35,797 nt of DNA from Actinomyces oricola. GTDB taxonomy: Bacteria; Actinomycetota; Actinomycetes; Actinomycetales; Actinomycetaceae. The stretch is from assembly GCF_004104015.1 (NCBI RefSeq), contig NZ_RYFV01000030.1:1-35797 (forward strand), in the 5' to 3' direction. The translations under genes and the position numbers were made by a program. The notes beneath the pieces were generated by a model, which saw only the letters and a list, made by a program, of their open reading frames with translations, was not told the origin of the DNA and did no database searches. This document shows, piece by piece, positions 17,653 through 25,942 of this stretch (its first letter is position 1; each line of letters starts with the position of its first letter).

Positions 17653-19100
17653 GCCGGTACCCGCGTGCGCGCGGGCAGGGGGAGGACGATTCCAACCCGC
17701 CAGCCGCCGTCGGGCAGCGCTCCGGCCGATAGGCTCCCGCCCAGGGCCTGGACTCGTTCGTGCATGGAGGCGAGGCCGAACCCGTCCTTGGCGGGCGCGA
17801 CGTCTTCAGATCTCCTCCCATTCAGGCCGGCGGTGGGAGCCGGCGGCCCTGCGGGGCGGCCCTCACCCGCGGGGCACTCTGCGGGGCGGCCCTCACCCGC
17901 GGGGCACTCTGCGGGGCGGCCCTCACAGGGGCGGGCGGCGCTTGGCGCCGCGTTGCTCACGAAGAGTTCAGCCCGTCGTGCCGTCACCGTCAGGTCCACG
18001 CGCGTGGGCGCGGCCCCGCCGTGGCGCAGCACATTGGTCAGGCACTCTTGGACGGCCCGGTACAGGACCCGGCCGACGGCGCCGGGCGGCTCCTGGGTGA
18101 TCTCCAGGTGCAGGGCCAGGGGCAGGCCGGCTTGACGGGCGCCGGACACCAGGGAGGCAATGCCTTCAAGACCGGCCGCCTGACAGTCCGGTGAGGGCGC
18201 GCCGTGCGGTTCTACCGGGTGGATCAGGGCGGCTGCACCGAGGTCTGCGGACGGGGCGCCGTCGGTGCGCAGAACCTCGACGAGGGCGCGCACCTCATCG
18301 ACCGAGCGCCGGCTCGTCTCCCCGATCACGGCCAGGGCCTTGTCGGCGGCCCGGGCATCGGTGGCCAATACCGCACGTGCGCCCTCGGCCTGCATGGCGA
18401 TGACCGCCAGGGAGTGACCCAGCAGGTCGTGAACATCGCGGGCAATGCGCTGGCGCTCCTCGGCGACCGCCAGGCGGCGCTCCGTGTCCTGTTGTGCTTC
18501 GAGCACCGCCGCCCGCTCAAGGGCCCGCGTCACCCGGTCCCGGGCCCGCCGTCGTCCCACGCCGATCAGGGACGCGGCCGTCACCAGCGACCATGCCGTG
18601 GTCAGCGTAATGACCCAGCTCATTAACGCGCTCTGCGAGGTGATCGCCTCCTGGGCCCTTCCGCCGGCGGCCCCGGTGCCGACCAGGACCGCCCCCAGAG
18701 CCACCCAGCGCCATGGCGCCATGAGCCGGCTTTGCGCGGTCTCGGCGGCCAGGAGCGTCACTCCCAGAGCCAGGAGTGAAATATTGACAAAGGCCAGCAG
18801 GTGCACAGCCATGGCGGCACCCGTCGCGGCCACGAAGAACGTGGGGTGACGGCGCCGCAGCAGCATGAACCCGCAGCAGGAAACGGCGAGCAGAGTGTAG
18901 AGGAGGACGCCCTGGTCCGCGGAGAGGGCGCTCATGACCTCAGGCGGGTTGGTGACACTGCACCATCCCAGGAGCAGCGCCAGCCCCAGGTCCAGCAGGC
19001 TCAGATTCGCCGGCGCTGCAGAAGACCCCCGCCCTTGGCGGTGAGGGGGGCTGCCGTCGCGCCCGGGCGCGGGGGCGGACACGGCACCCCTCCGCCGCAT
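17649..19100 (-). CDS. Sensor histidine kinase (HisKA_3 type) with a repeat in the ATPase domain
   Basis: 483 residues from ATG 19100. The N-terminal half has several membrane segments (for example LSLLDLGLALLLGW and ALGVTLLAAE). The dimerisation/phosphoacceptor block is ERQRIARDVHDLLGHSLAVI with H224, the N-box is AVQECLTNVLRHGG, and the G-box is DGFGLASMHERVQALGG. Between these boxes sits a tandem repeat EGRPAECPAG / EGRPAECPAG / EGRPAGPPAP in the position of the variable ATP-lid region. The frame can be read up to 19502, but that stretch is Pro/Arg-rich and crosses the fructose regulator's control region, so 19100 is preferred; the true start remains uncertain. It phosphorylates the regulator encoded just downstream. 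Confidence 0.82.
   Translation of the reverse strand: MRRRGAVSAPAPGRDGSPPHRQGRGSSAAPANLSLLDLGLALLLGWCSVTNPPEVMSALSADQGVLLYTLLAVSCCGFMLLRRRHPTFFVAATGAAMAVHLLAFVNISLLALGVTLLAAETAQSRLMAPWRWVALGAVLVGTGAAGGRAQEAITSQSALMSWVITLTTAWSLVTAASLIGVGRRRARDRVTRALERAAVLEAQQDTERRLAVAEERQRIARDVHDLLGHSLAVIAMQAEGARAVLATDARAADKALAVIGETSRRSVDEVRALVEVLRTDGAPSADLGAAALIHPVEPHGAPSPDCQAAGLEGIASLVSGARQAGLPLALHLEITQEPPGAVGRVLYRAVQECLTNVLRHGGAAPTRVDLTVTARRAELFVSNAAPSAARPCEGRPAECPAGEGRPAECPAGEGRPAGPPAPTAGLNGRRSEDVAPAKDGFGLASMHERVQALGGSLSAGALPDGGWRVGIVLPLPARTRVPA
17851..17926. repeat. 30-bp in-frame minisatellite in the kinase gene
   Basis: Two identical 30-base units lie at 17851-17880 and 17881-17910, followed by a partial third copy to about 17926. 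Each unit encodes ten residues, EGRPAECPAG, so change in copy number would not break the frame. Confidence 0.95.
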
Positions 19101-19536
19101 TCCGACTATGCGCGCCACTGCGGATGACGCGCCTGGGGCGAGAGACCGATCCACAGGGCCACCGTAGGGCGGCGGGAAGGCGCTTTCGTCATGCCCAGGT
19201 ATGAGGTGAGGGTGAAAGCGGGCGGGGGCGGGAGGAAAGGGCATGAGGGGACGCAGGGGCGGGCGGCGCGGGGGCGGACAGCCGCGGCGAGGCATCGCCG
19301 GCCAGGCGCCGGACGATGGTGGGGCGAAGCGGGGCGCAAGGCCGACCGGCGAAGACGGGGGCTCGGGCGCCTGCGGGCAGCAGACGGGCAGGGTATTCTC
19401 TATGTGCCAGATCACACCCAAAACCACATAATCGGGCGTACAATCGTGCCCGAACAGACGCCTAAATAGCAGGTGAATGTCTGAACGGACATTCCGTCCC
19501 ATGGGACACCGGACAACGACGTCGAGGAGGTAGGCC
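19101..19536. other. Intergenic region between kinase and fructose operon
   Basis: A GC-rich half (19101-19390) shows open frames on both strands but nothing that resembles a gene. The half nearer the fructose operon (from about 19390) is notably richer in A and T and holds the likely promoters of the operon, with the dyads listed separately. No certain -35/-10 pair is called; TACAAT near 19439 is a possible -10. Confidence 0.4.
19475..19507. promoter_or_regulatory. Candidate operator of the fructose operon
   Basis: Two dyads lie 30-60 bases upstream of the DeoR-type gene: GAATGTC-TGAACG-GACATTC at 19475-19494 and the perfect 12-bp palindrome GTCCCATGGGAC at 19496-19507. Regulators of fructose operons bind such sites and are released by fructose 1-phosphate. 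The link to this regulator is inference from position. Confidence 0.55.
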
Positions 19537-20307
19537 GTGCACGCTGATGAACGTCAACGCGACATAGTCGAGCGCCTGCACCGCCTCAGTCGCGTCGAGG
19601 TCAGCGAACTCGCCCAGCGCTACGACGTCACCGTCGAGACCATTCGCCGCGACCTGGCCCACCTCGATCGCGCCGGGGTCCTGCGCAAGGTCCACGGCGG
19701 CGCCGTGCCCGTGTCCACTCTTGCGCTGCCCGAAACCGGGGTTCTGGAGCGCGAGCGCACCAACGCGCCCGCCAAGCGAGCCATTGCCGCCCGCGCCCTG
19801 GGGGCCCTGGCCCTGACACCGGGCACCACCCTGCTCATTGACGCCGGCACCACCACCGGGGCGCTGGCGCGTCTCCTGCCCACGGGGACGCCGCTGACCA
19901 TTATCACCTCCTCGGTACTCACCGCCTCCGCTCTGGCCGGCCAGGACCGCCTGGCCGTGCGCGTCCTGGGCGGCCAGGTCCGCGGCCTCACCCAGGCCGC
20001 CGTCGGCCCCGAGGCCCTGGAGGCGCTCGCGCTCCTGCGCGCGGACATTGCGGTCATGGGCACCAATGGCATCTCCATCCAGCACGGCCTGTCCACCCCC
20101 GACCCCGACGAGGCCGCTGTCAAGCGCGCCATGATCCGCGCCGCCCGCCGCGTCGTCGTCCTGGCCGACTCCTCCAAGATCGGTCAGGAGCACCTGGTGT
20201 CCTTCGCCCCGCTCAGCGCCGTCCACCAGCTCGTCACTGAAGCCCCACCGCCCGCCCCACTCACCAACCACCTAGCAGACACAGGAACCGAGGTCCTCGT
20301 CGCATGA
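19537..20307 (+). CDS. fruR: DeoR-family regulator of fructose utilisation
   Basis: 256 residues. The N-terminal DeoR helix-turn-helix is RVEVSELAQRYDVTVETIRR, then DLAHLDRAGVLRKVHGGAV. The sugar-phosphate sensor domain has LLIDAGTTTGALARLLP, ITSSVLTASAL and VLADSSKIGQEHLV, all standard for the family. It is the first gene of a three-gene operon with FruK and the fructose EIIABC, so it most likely represses this operon and responds to a fructose phosphate. GTG 19537 is preceded by GAGGAGG. Its stop overlaps the fruK ATG. The symbol is given from context. Confidence 0.87.
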   Translation: MHADERQRDIVERLHRLSRVEVSELAQRYDVTVETIRRDLAHLDRAGVLRKVHGGAVPVSTLALPETGVLERERTNAPAKRAIAARALGALALTPGTTLLIDAGTTTGALARLLPTGTPLTIITSSVLTASALAGQDRLAVRVLGGQVRGLTQAAVGPEALEALALLRADIAVMGTNGISIQHGLSTPDPDEAAVKRAMIRAARRVVVLADSSKIGQEHLVSFAPLSAVHQLVTEAPPPAPLTNHLADTGTEVLVA

Positions 20308-21287
20308 TTGTCACATTCACCCCTAACCCGTCCCTCGACCGCACCGTCACCCTGCCGGGGCCCCTGCTGCGCGGCGCGGTCAACCGCCTGACCTCCGTGC
20401 GCCTGGAGGCCGGCGGCAAGGGCGTCAACGTGGCCCGCGTGCTCGCCGCCTCCGGCGAAGCGGTCACCACCCTCCTGCCCGCCTCCTCCCACGACCCGAT
20501 CCTGCCCGCCATTGCGGACCTGGGGCTGGATATCTTGACCTGCCGTCCCGTGCCAGTGCGCGGTGCCGCCCGCGTCAACACCGCCGTCACCGAGCCCGAC
20601 GGCACCACCACCAAGCTCAATGAGGCCGGCGCCGGCCTGAGCGAGGCGGAGATCGCCAATGTCGAGGCCGCTCTCCTGGAGGTCCTCGCCCCCGCCACGG
20701 GGGACTCCGAGAGCTGGGCGGTGCTCTCCGGCTCCCTGCCCCCGGGCGCCCCCACGGACTGGTACGTGCGCCTCGTCTCCCTGCTGCGGCCCCTGGGCGT
20801 GCGCATTGCCGTCGACACCTCCGACGCCCCCCTGGCCGCCCTGGCCTCCGCCCTGCCCGGCTCCGCCCCCGACCTCATTAAGCCCAACGGGGAGGAGCTC
20901 GCCCAGCTCGCCGGCCGCGGCGCCACCGACCTGGAGGACGGTGCCATCGCCGGGGAGCTGACCCCCGTGGTTGAGGCCGCCCAGGTGCTGGTCAACCTCG
21001 GTATTGGCGCAGTCATGGCCACCCTCGGCCCGGCCGGCGCCGTTCTGGTCACCGCCGACGGCGCCTGGCACGCCAGCGCCCCGAAGATCCAGGTCCAATC
21101 CACCGTCGGCGCCGGCGACTCCTCGGTGGCCGGATACGTCCTGGCCGCCGTGCGCGGCGGCGACGAGGCCGAGCGCCTGCGCACCGCCATGGCCTATGGC
21201 TCGGCCGCCGCCAGCCTGCCCGGCACCGCCCTTCCCGGCCCCGGCGACCTCCCCGCGGAGACCGCCGTCGTCACCCGGCTCGCCTGA
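20304..21287 (+). CDS. fruK: 1-phosphofructokinase
   Basis: 327 residues of the PfkB family. The opening MIVTFTPNPSLDRTVTLPG and VRLEAGGKGVNVARVLAASG are diagnostic for the 1-phosphofructokinase/tagatose-6-phosphate kinase branch. The catalytic aspartate lies in STVGAGDSSVAGYVLA. It converts fructose 1-phosphate, the product of the PTS permease encoded downstream, to fructose 1,6-bisphosphate in the cytoplasm. The ATG overlaps the regulator's stop (ATGA), so the two are coupled. Confidence 0.94.
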   Translation: MIVTFTPNPSLDRTVTLPGPLLRGAVNRLTSVRLEAGGKGVNVARVLAASGEAVTTLLPASSHDPILPAIADLGLDILTCRPVPVRGAARVNTAVTEPDGTTTKLNEAGAGLSEAEIANVEAALLEVLAPATGDSESWAVLSGSLPPGAPTDWYVRLVSLLRPLGVRIAVDTSDAPLAALASALPGSAPDLIKPNGEELAQLAGRGATDLEDGAIAGELTPVVEAAQVLVNLGIGAVMATLGPAGAVLVTADGAWHASAPKIQVQSTVGAGDSSVAGYVLAAVRGGDEAERLRTAMAYGSAAASLPGTALPGPGDLPAETAVVTRLA

Positions 21288-21382
21288 GCCACTGTCCCCA
21301 TCCGCACAACCCAACCACTGGCCCTACGACACCACCGGTGACGCATTCGCGCCACCACCCACCCACCCACCAAGGAAGCCAC

Positions 21383-23458
21383 ATGTCACCCACCAGTGAG
21401 ACGCCCTTGATCGTGCCCGAGCTCGTCGTCCTCGACGCAGCCGCGGGCCCGAACAAGACCGACGTCATCGAGTTCCTCGCGAACACGGTCGCCGCGGCCG
21501 GTCGCGCGAGCACCAATGAGGGGCTGGCCGCAGACGCCCTGGCCCGCGAGGCCACGGCGCCCACCGGCATCCCCGGCGGTATTGCCATCCCGCACTGCCG
21601 CAGCCCCCACGTGCTGGCAGCCAGCCTCGGCTTCGCCCGCCTGGCCAGCCCGGTGGACTTCGGCGCCGCGGACGGCCAGGAAGCCGATCTCATCTTCATG
21701 ATCGCCGCCCCCTCCGGGGCCGACGACGTCCACCTCAAGCTCCTGGCCAAGCTGGCCCGCGGCCTCATGCAGAAGGAGTTCACCGACGCCCTGCGCGGCG
21801 CCTCCAGCGCTGAGGAGGTTGCCCGCATTGTCACCGAGCAGGTCCAGCCCGAGTTGTTGGAGGACGCCGCGCCCGCGGAGGCCGCCTCGGCCGAACCGGC
21901 CGCCAGTCCCGCCCCGGCGCCGGCAGCCGGGGGAGAGGGGCGCGTCATCGTCGGCGTCTCCTCCTGCCCCACCGGTATTGCCCACACGTTCATGGCCGCC
22001 GAGGCCCTGGAGCAGGCCGGCAAGGACCGCGGCATTACCGTGGCCATCGAGGGCCAGGGCTCGGGCAAGATCGACTACCTCGACCCCGACCTGGTCGCTC
22101 GCGCCGACGCCGTCATTTTCGCCCACGACCTGCCGGTCAAGGGCCGGGAGCGCTTCGCCGGCAAGCCCATGATCGACGTCGGCGTCAAGGCCGCCGTCAA
22201 TGACGCCGGCAAGCTCGTGGACGAGGCCCTGGCCGCCATTGAGAACCCGGACGCCCCGCGCGTGCCGGCCGGCGGCGACGGTGGTGGTGGCGGCGGTGAG
22301 GCCGCCGAGGAGGAAGAGGTCCACTGGGCGCGCCGCCTCCAGCGCGCCGTTATGACCGGCGTCTCCTACATGATCCCCTTCGTGGCCGCCGGTGGTCTGC
22401 TCATTGCCCTGGGCTTCCTCTTCGGTGGCTACGAGATCGCCTTGACTCCGGAGGGCGGCACGCAGTCGGTCGCCCAGACGGTCGTCCAGGATTACACGCT
22501 GTGGAACCTGCCCGGCGCGGTGGAAGGGGCTGGAGGCCACAGCGGGTTCCTGCTCTACCTGGGCTCGGTCTTCCTGCTGCTGGGGCAGGCGGCCATGGGC
22601 TTCCTGGTGCCCGCACTGGCCGGCTACATCGCCTTCGGCCTGGCCGGGCGTCCCGGTATCGCCCCCGGCTTCGCCATGGGCGTGGTGGCCACCGCTGTCG
22701 GCTCGGGCTTCATCGGCGGTCTGATTGGCGGTATCCTCGCCGGCTTCTTCGCCGCCTGGCTCACCGGTCTCAACGTTCCCAAGTGGCTGCGCGGGCTCAT
22801 GCCCGTGGTCATTATCCCGCTGGGAACCACGCTGGTGATCGGCTCGATCATGTACATGCTCCTGGGCAAGCCCCTGGCCGCTCTTATGGAGGGCCTGACC
22901 AATGGTCTGACCAACATGTCCGGCGGCGGCTCCGCCATTGTGCTGGGCATCATTCTGGGCCTCATGATGTGCTTCGACCTCGGTGGTCCGGTCAATAAGG
23001 CCGCCTACCTGTTCGGCACCGCCGGCCTGGCCGCCCAGACGGACGCCTCCTACGAGATTATGGCCACTGTTATGGCCGCCGGTATGGTCCCGCCGCTGGC
23101 GCTGTCCCTGGCGACCTTCGTGCGCCCACGCCTGTTCAACAAGGCCGAGATTGAGAACGGCCGCAGCGCCTGGCTGCTGGGCCTGTCCTTCATCTCCGAG
23201 GGGGCCATTCCCTTCGCCGCCGCCGACCCGCTGCGCGTCATTCCGGCCACCATGGCCGGTGGCGCCGTCACCGGCGCCCTGACCATGGCTCTGCACGTGG
23301 GCTCCCGGGCCCCGCACGGAGGGGTGTTCGTGTTCTTCGCGATCGAGAATTTCCTCGGGTTCATTATCGCCATTCTGATCGGGGCGCTCATCTCCGCCGC
23401 CCTGGTGGTGGTGCTCAAGTCCCTGGGCAAGGACAAGAAGGCGGCCGCGACCGCCTGA
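21383..23458 (+). CDS. fruA: PTS fructose transporter subunit IIABC
   Basis: 691 residues in one chain. The EIIA domain has its phosphorylated histidine in GGIAIPHCRSPHV (H71). An Ala/Pro/Glu linker leads to EIIB with its active cysteine in VGVSSCPTGIAHTFMAAEAL (C195). A Gly-rich linker then joins the EIIC membrane domain from about residue 315 (VMTGVSYMIPFVAAGGLLIA onward), with GGPVNKAAYLFG and SEGAIPFAAADPLRVIP typical of the fructose family. It takes up fructose and delivers fructose 1-phosphate. HPr and Enzyme I are not encoded nearby. ATG 21383 follows AAGGAAG; an in-frame ATG at 21338 is less likely. Confidence 0.95.
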   Translation: MSPTSETPLIVPELVVLDAAAGPNKTDVIEFLANTVAAAGRASTNEGLAADALAREATAPTGIPGGIAIPHCRSPHVLAASLGFARLASPVDFGAADGQEADLIFMIAAPSGADDVHLKLLAKLARGLMQKEFTDALRGASSAEEVARIVTEQVQPELLEDAAPAEAASAEPAASPAPAPAAGGEGRVIVGVSSCPTGIAHTFMAAEALEQAGKDRGITVAIEGQGSGKIDYLDPDLVARADAVIFAHDLPVKGRERFAGKPMIDVGVKAAVNDAGKLVDEALAAIENPDAPRVPAGGDGGGGGGEAAEEEEVHWARRLQRAVMTGVSYMIPFVAAGGLLIALGFLFGGYEIALTPEGGTQSVAQTVVQDYTLWNLPGAVEGAGGHSGFLLYLGSVFLLLGQAAMGFLVPALAGYIAFGLAGRPGIAPGFAMGVVATAVGSGFIGGLIGGILAGFFAAWLTGLNVPKWLRGLMPVVIIPLGTTLVIGSIMYMLLGKPLAALMEGLTNGLTNMSGGGSAIVLGIILGLMMCFDLGGPVNKAAYLFGTAGLAAQTDASYEIMATVMAAGMVPPLALSLATFVRPRLFNKAEIENGRSAWLLGLSFISEGAIPFAAADPLRVIPATMAGGAVTGALTMALHVGSRAPHGGVFVFFAIENFLGFIIAILIGALISAALVVVLKSLGKDKKAAATA

Positions 23459-23467
23459 GCCGCAGAC

Positions 23468-23507
23468 GGCGGGGCCGGGGCACCTGCATAGGTGCCCCGG
23501 CCCCGCC
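23468..23507 (+). terminator. Strong hairpin ending the fructose operon
   Basis: Perfect 17-bp arms, GGCGGGGCCGGGGCACC at 23468-23484 and its complement at 23491-23507, around a six-base loop TGCATA, begin nine bases after the fruA stop. Confidence 0.85.
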
Positions 23508-23629
23508 GCTGTGCTGCGGTGCGGTCGGCCCGTGCGGCGGCAGTGAGCGCCCCGCCGGCCGACCCGGTCGGCAGACGGGGCGCCCGGCCGACCCGGCGGT
23601 GGGCTCGGTCGACCCGGTAGGGTCGGCCC

Positions 23630-24001
23630 GTGGCAGCTAGACGACGCATTGACCCCGCCCGGGGAGCCGACGCCCTGCGCCAGTGGACCGCCGCCAGGCG
23701 GTCCGGGCAGGACCCCGGGCGCGCCGTGACCGCGACCGCCGTGCGCTTCACGTTAGAGGAACTGGCCGCCCGCGCCCCCGGGCGCAGTGTTGAGGTACGG
23801 GTCCCCCCGTTCGGCGTCACCCAGGCCGTCGCGGGCACCACGCACCGCCGGGGCACCCCGCCCAGCGTGGTCGAAACCGACGCCGCCACCTGGCTGGAGC
23901 TGGCCACCGGCACCTCGGAGTGGTCCGAGGCCCTGGCCTCCGGGCGGCTCCAGGCCTCCGGGGAGCGTTGCGACTTGTCCGCCCACCTGCCACTGCTGTG
24001 A
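23630..24001 (+). CDS. SCP-like (sterol carrier-type) domain protein
   Basis: 123 residues. The sequence includes VRFTLEELAARAPGRSVEVR, VPPFGVTQAV, PSVVETDAATWLELATG and LASGRLQASGERCDLSAHLP, the pattern of the actinobacterial SCP2-like family that sits directly upstream of purF in many actinobacteria (Rv0807 in Mycobacterium tuberculosis is the comparable gene). The fold binds hydrophobic ligands in other proteins; its role here is not known. GTG 23630 is the start. It ends 18 bases before the purF start and is probably in the same transcript. Confidence 0.78.
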   Translation: MAARRRIDPARGADALRQWTAARRSGQDPGRAVTATAVRFTLEELAARAPGRSVEVRVPPFGVTQAVAGTTHRRGTPPSVVETDAATWLELATGTSEWSEALASGRLQASGERCDLSAHLPLL

Positions 24002-24019
24002 GGAGCGCGGAGGGCTCAT

Positions 24020-25942
24020 ATGGTCACCGGGCCGGCGGCCATTGCCCAGGGGCGCGTCGGCGGGTCCTGGGAGGCCCACGGCCCCGGGCCGTGGAACACT
24101 GGGGTGGTGAGCACAGGTGAGAACCCCGCGCCGACTGCCCTGAGGGCCAGCCACAGGACTCATGCGCCCACTTCCGTCCCACCGAAGTCGGCGGCCGCAG
24201 TTTTAGCCGGTGACCAGGAGAGCGCCGGTGAGTGCGAGCCGGCCCCCCGGGAGGAGTGCGGCGTCTTCGGTGTGTGGGCACCGGGTGAGGACGTCTCGCG
24301 CTTGACCTACTTCGGCCTGTACGCCCTCCAGCACCGCGGCCAGGAGGCGGCCGGGATCGCCACCTCCAACGGCGTCAACCTGCTGGTCTACAAGGACCTG
24401 GGCCTGGTCTCCCAGGTCTTCGACGACCGCTGCCTGTCCAACCTCACCGGCCACATGGCCGTCGGGCACGTCCGCTACTCCACCACCGGCGCCACCACCT
24501 GGGAGAACGCCCAACCAATGCTCGGTCCCGTGGCCGGCTCCACCCTGGCGCTGGCGCACAATGGCAACCTCACCAACACCCGTGAGCTTATCGAGGCCGT
24601 GCGCGCCGACACCGGTGAGGACCTTACCGGCGAGCTCGGCCGGGGGTCGTCCACGGACACCGCCGTTATAGCCGCGCTCATGAGCCTGGTCTCCGAGAAC
24701 GGGGGGCTGAACTCCCTGGCTGCGGTGAGGGCCCTGGCCGATGAGGCGACCACGAGCGGCGGTCCTGCCGCCGAGGCGCCGGGAGAAGCCCCCCACGATA
24801 GCGCCTTGACCAGCGCAGGACCGCCGACCGCCCTGAACGTCTCCGAGGCGGCCAGCACCATTTTGCCGCTGCTGCGCGGGGCCTTCTCCCTGGTGTTCAT
24901 GGACGAGCAGACCCTGTACGCGGCCCGCGACCCCCACGGCGTGCGCCCCCTGGTTCTGGGGCGCCTGGAGCGCGGCTGGGTGGTGGCCTCTGAAACTGCC
25001 GCCCTGGACATTGTCGGCGCCTCCCAGGTCCGTGAGATCGAGCCCGGTGAACTCATTGAGATCGACGCCGACGGCGTGCGCTCCTCCCGCTTCGCCCCCG
25101 CGAGACGGGCCGGCTGCGTCTTCGAATACGTCTACCTGGCCCGCCCCGACACCCGTATTGCCGGGCGCAGCGTCAATGAGGCCCGCAACGCCATGGGGGC
25201 GGCCCTGGCCCGAGAGCACCCGGTGGACGCCGACCTGGTTATTGCTACGCCCGAGTCGGGCACCCCCGCCGCCATTGGCTACGCCCAGGCCTCTGGCATC
25301 CCCTACGGCCAGGGGCTGGTGAAGAACGCCTACGTGGGCCGCACCTTCATTCAACCCACCCAGACCCTGCGCCAGTTGGGCATCCGCCTCAAACTCAACC
25401 CCCTGCGGGAGGTCATTGAGGGCCAGCGCCTCATTGTTGTTGACGACTCCATTGTGCGCGGCAACACCCAACGCGCCTTAGTGCGGATGCTGCGCGAGGC
25501 CGGTGCCAGGGAGGTTCACATTCGCATCTCATCCCCGCCGGTCATGTGGCCCTGCTTCTACGGCATTGACTTCGCCACCCGCGCCGAGCTCATTGCCACG
25601 GGCATGAGCGTGGAGGAGATCCGCGCCTCCTTGGGGGCCGACTCCCTGGGCTACTTGTCGGTGGACGGCATGGTTGCCGCCTCCGGGCAGCCCGACTCGG
25701 AACTGTGCACAGCCTGCTTCACCGGCGACTACCCCATTTCCCCTCCGACCGAGGGCGCCACCATGGGCACCCTGCCCATCTCTCGCGTGCCCTCGGTCTA
25801 CCGCCGTCGCCGCGACGACGTCCCCGGCGCCGAGAACGCCCCCGGCACAACTGTTCTCGCCATTACCCGCCCCGACCTCGCCAACGGCAGCCCGGCCACT
25901 ATTCCGGGCGCCCCCACACCGGCTAAAGGAGCCATCAGATGA
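24020..25942 (+). CDS. purF: Amidophosphoribosyltransferase with long leader and insert
   Basis: First step of purine synthesis: PRPP plus glutamine to phosphoribosylamine. The catalytic cysteine is C80 in EECGVFGVWAPG, exposed after removal of the leader in this family. The glutaminase block GLYALQHRGQEAAGIATSNG and the PRPP loop LIVVDDSIVRGNTQ are intact. Cysteines in AGCVFEYVYLARPD, PVMWPCFYGID and ELCTACFTGDYP match the 4Fe-4S ligands of the Bacillus-type enzyme. Two features are unusual: a leader of 79 residues, where a few to a few dozen are common, and a Pro/Ala/Ser-rich insert (about residues 246-273) in the glutaminase domain. ATG 24020 has a very good GGAGGG site five bases upstream; GTG 24104 or 24107 is an alternative. 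Confidence 0.93.
   Translation: MVTGPAAIAQGRVGGSWEAHGPGPWNTGVVSTGENPAPTALRASHRTHAPTSVPPKSAAAVLAGDQESAGECEPAPREECGVFGVWAPGEDVSRLTYFGLYALQHRGQEAAGIATSNGVNLLVYKDLGLVSQVFDDRCLSNLTGHMAVGHVRYSTTGATTWENAQPMLGPVAGSTLALAHNGNLTNTRELIEAVRADTGEDLTGELGRGSSTDTAVIAALMSLVSENGGLNSLAAVRALADEATTSGGPAAEAPGEAPHDSALTSAGPPTALNVSEAASTILPLLRGAFSLVFMDEQTLYAARDPHGVRPLVLGRLERGWVVASETAALDIVGASQVREIEPGELIEIDADGVRSSRFAPARRAGCVFEYVYLARPDTRIAGRSVNEARNAMGAALAREHPVDADLVIATPESGTPAAIGYAQASGIPYGQGLVKNAYVGRTFIQPTQTLRQLGIRLKLNPLREVIEGQRLIVVDDSIVRGNTQRALVRMLREAGAREVHIRISSPPVMWPCFYGIDFATRAELIATGMSVEEIRASLGADSLGYLSVDGMVAASGQPDSELCTACFTGDYPISPPTEGATMGTLPISRVPSVYRRRRDDVPGAENAPGTTVLAITRPDLANGSPATIPGAPTPAKGAIR

Noticed and set aside
17851-17926. 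Short regular repeats as a CRISPR array
   Set aside because: The units are directly adjacent without spacers and lie in frame within a kinase gene.
19101-19502. N-terminal extension of the histidine kinase to 19502
   Set aside because: The stretch is Pro/Arg-rich, unlike kinase sequence, and overlaps the fructose operon control region.
21386-23317. 643-codon open frame antisense to the PTS fructose gene
   Set aside because: It mirrors the third-position GC bias of fruA, is Gly/His/Gln/Arg-rich and has no recognisable domain; fruA on the other strand is certain.
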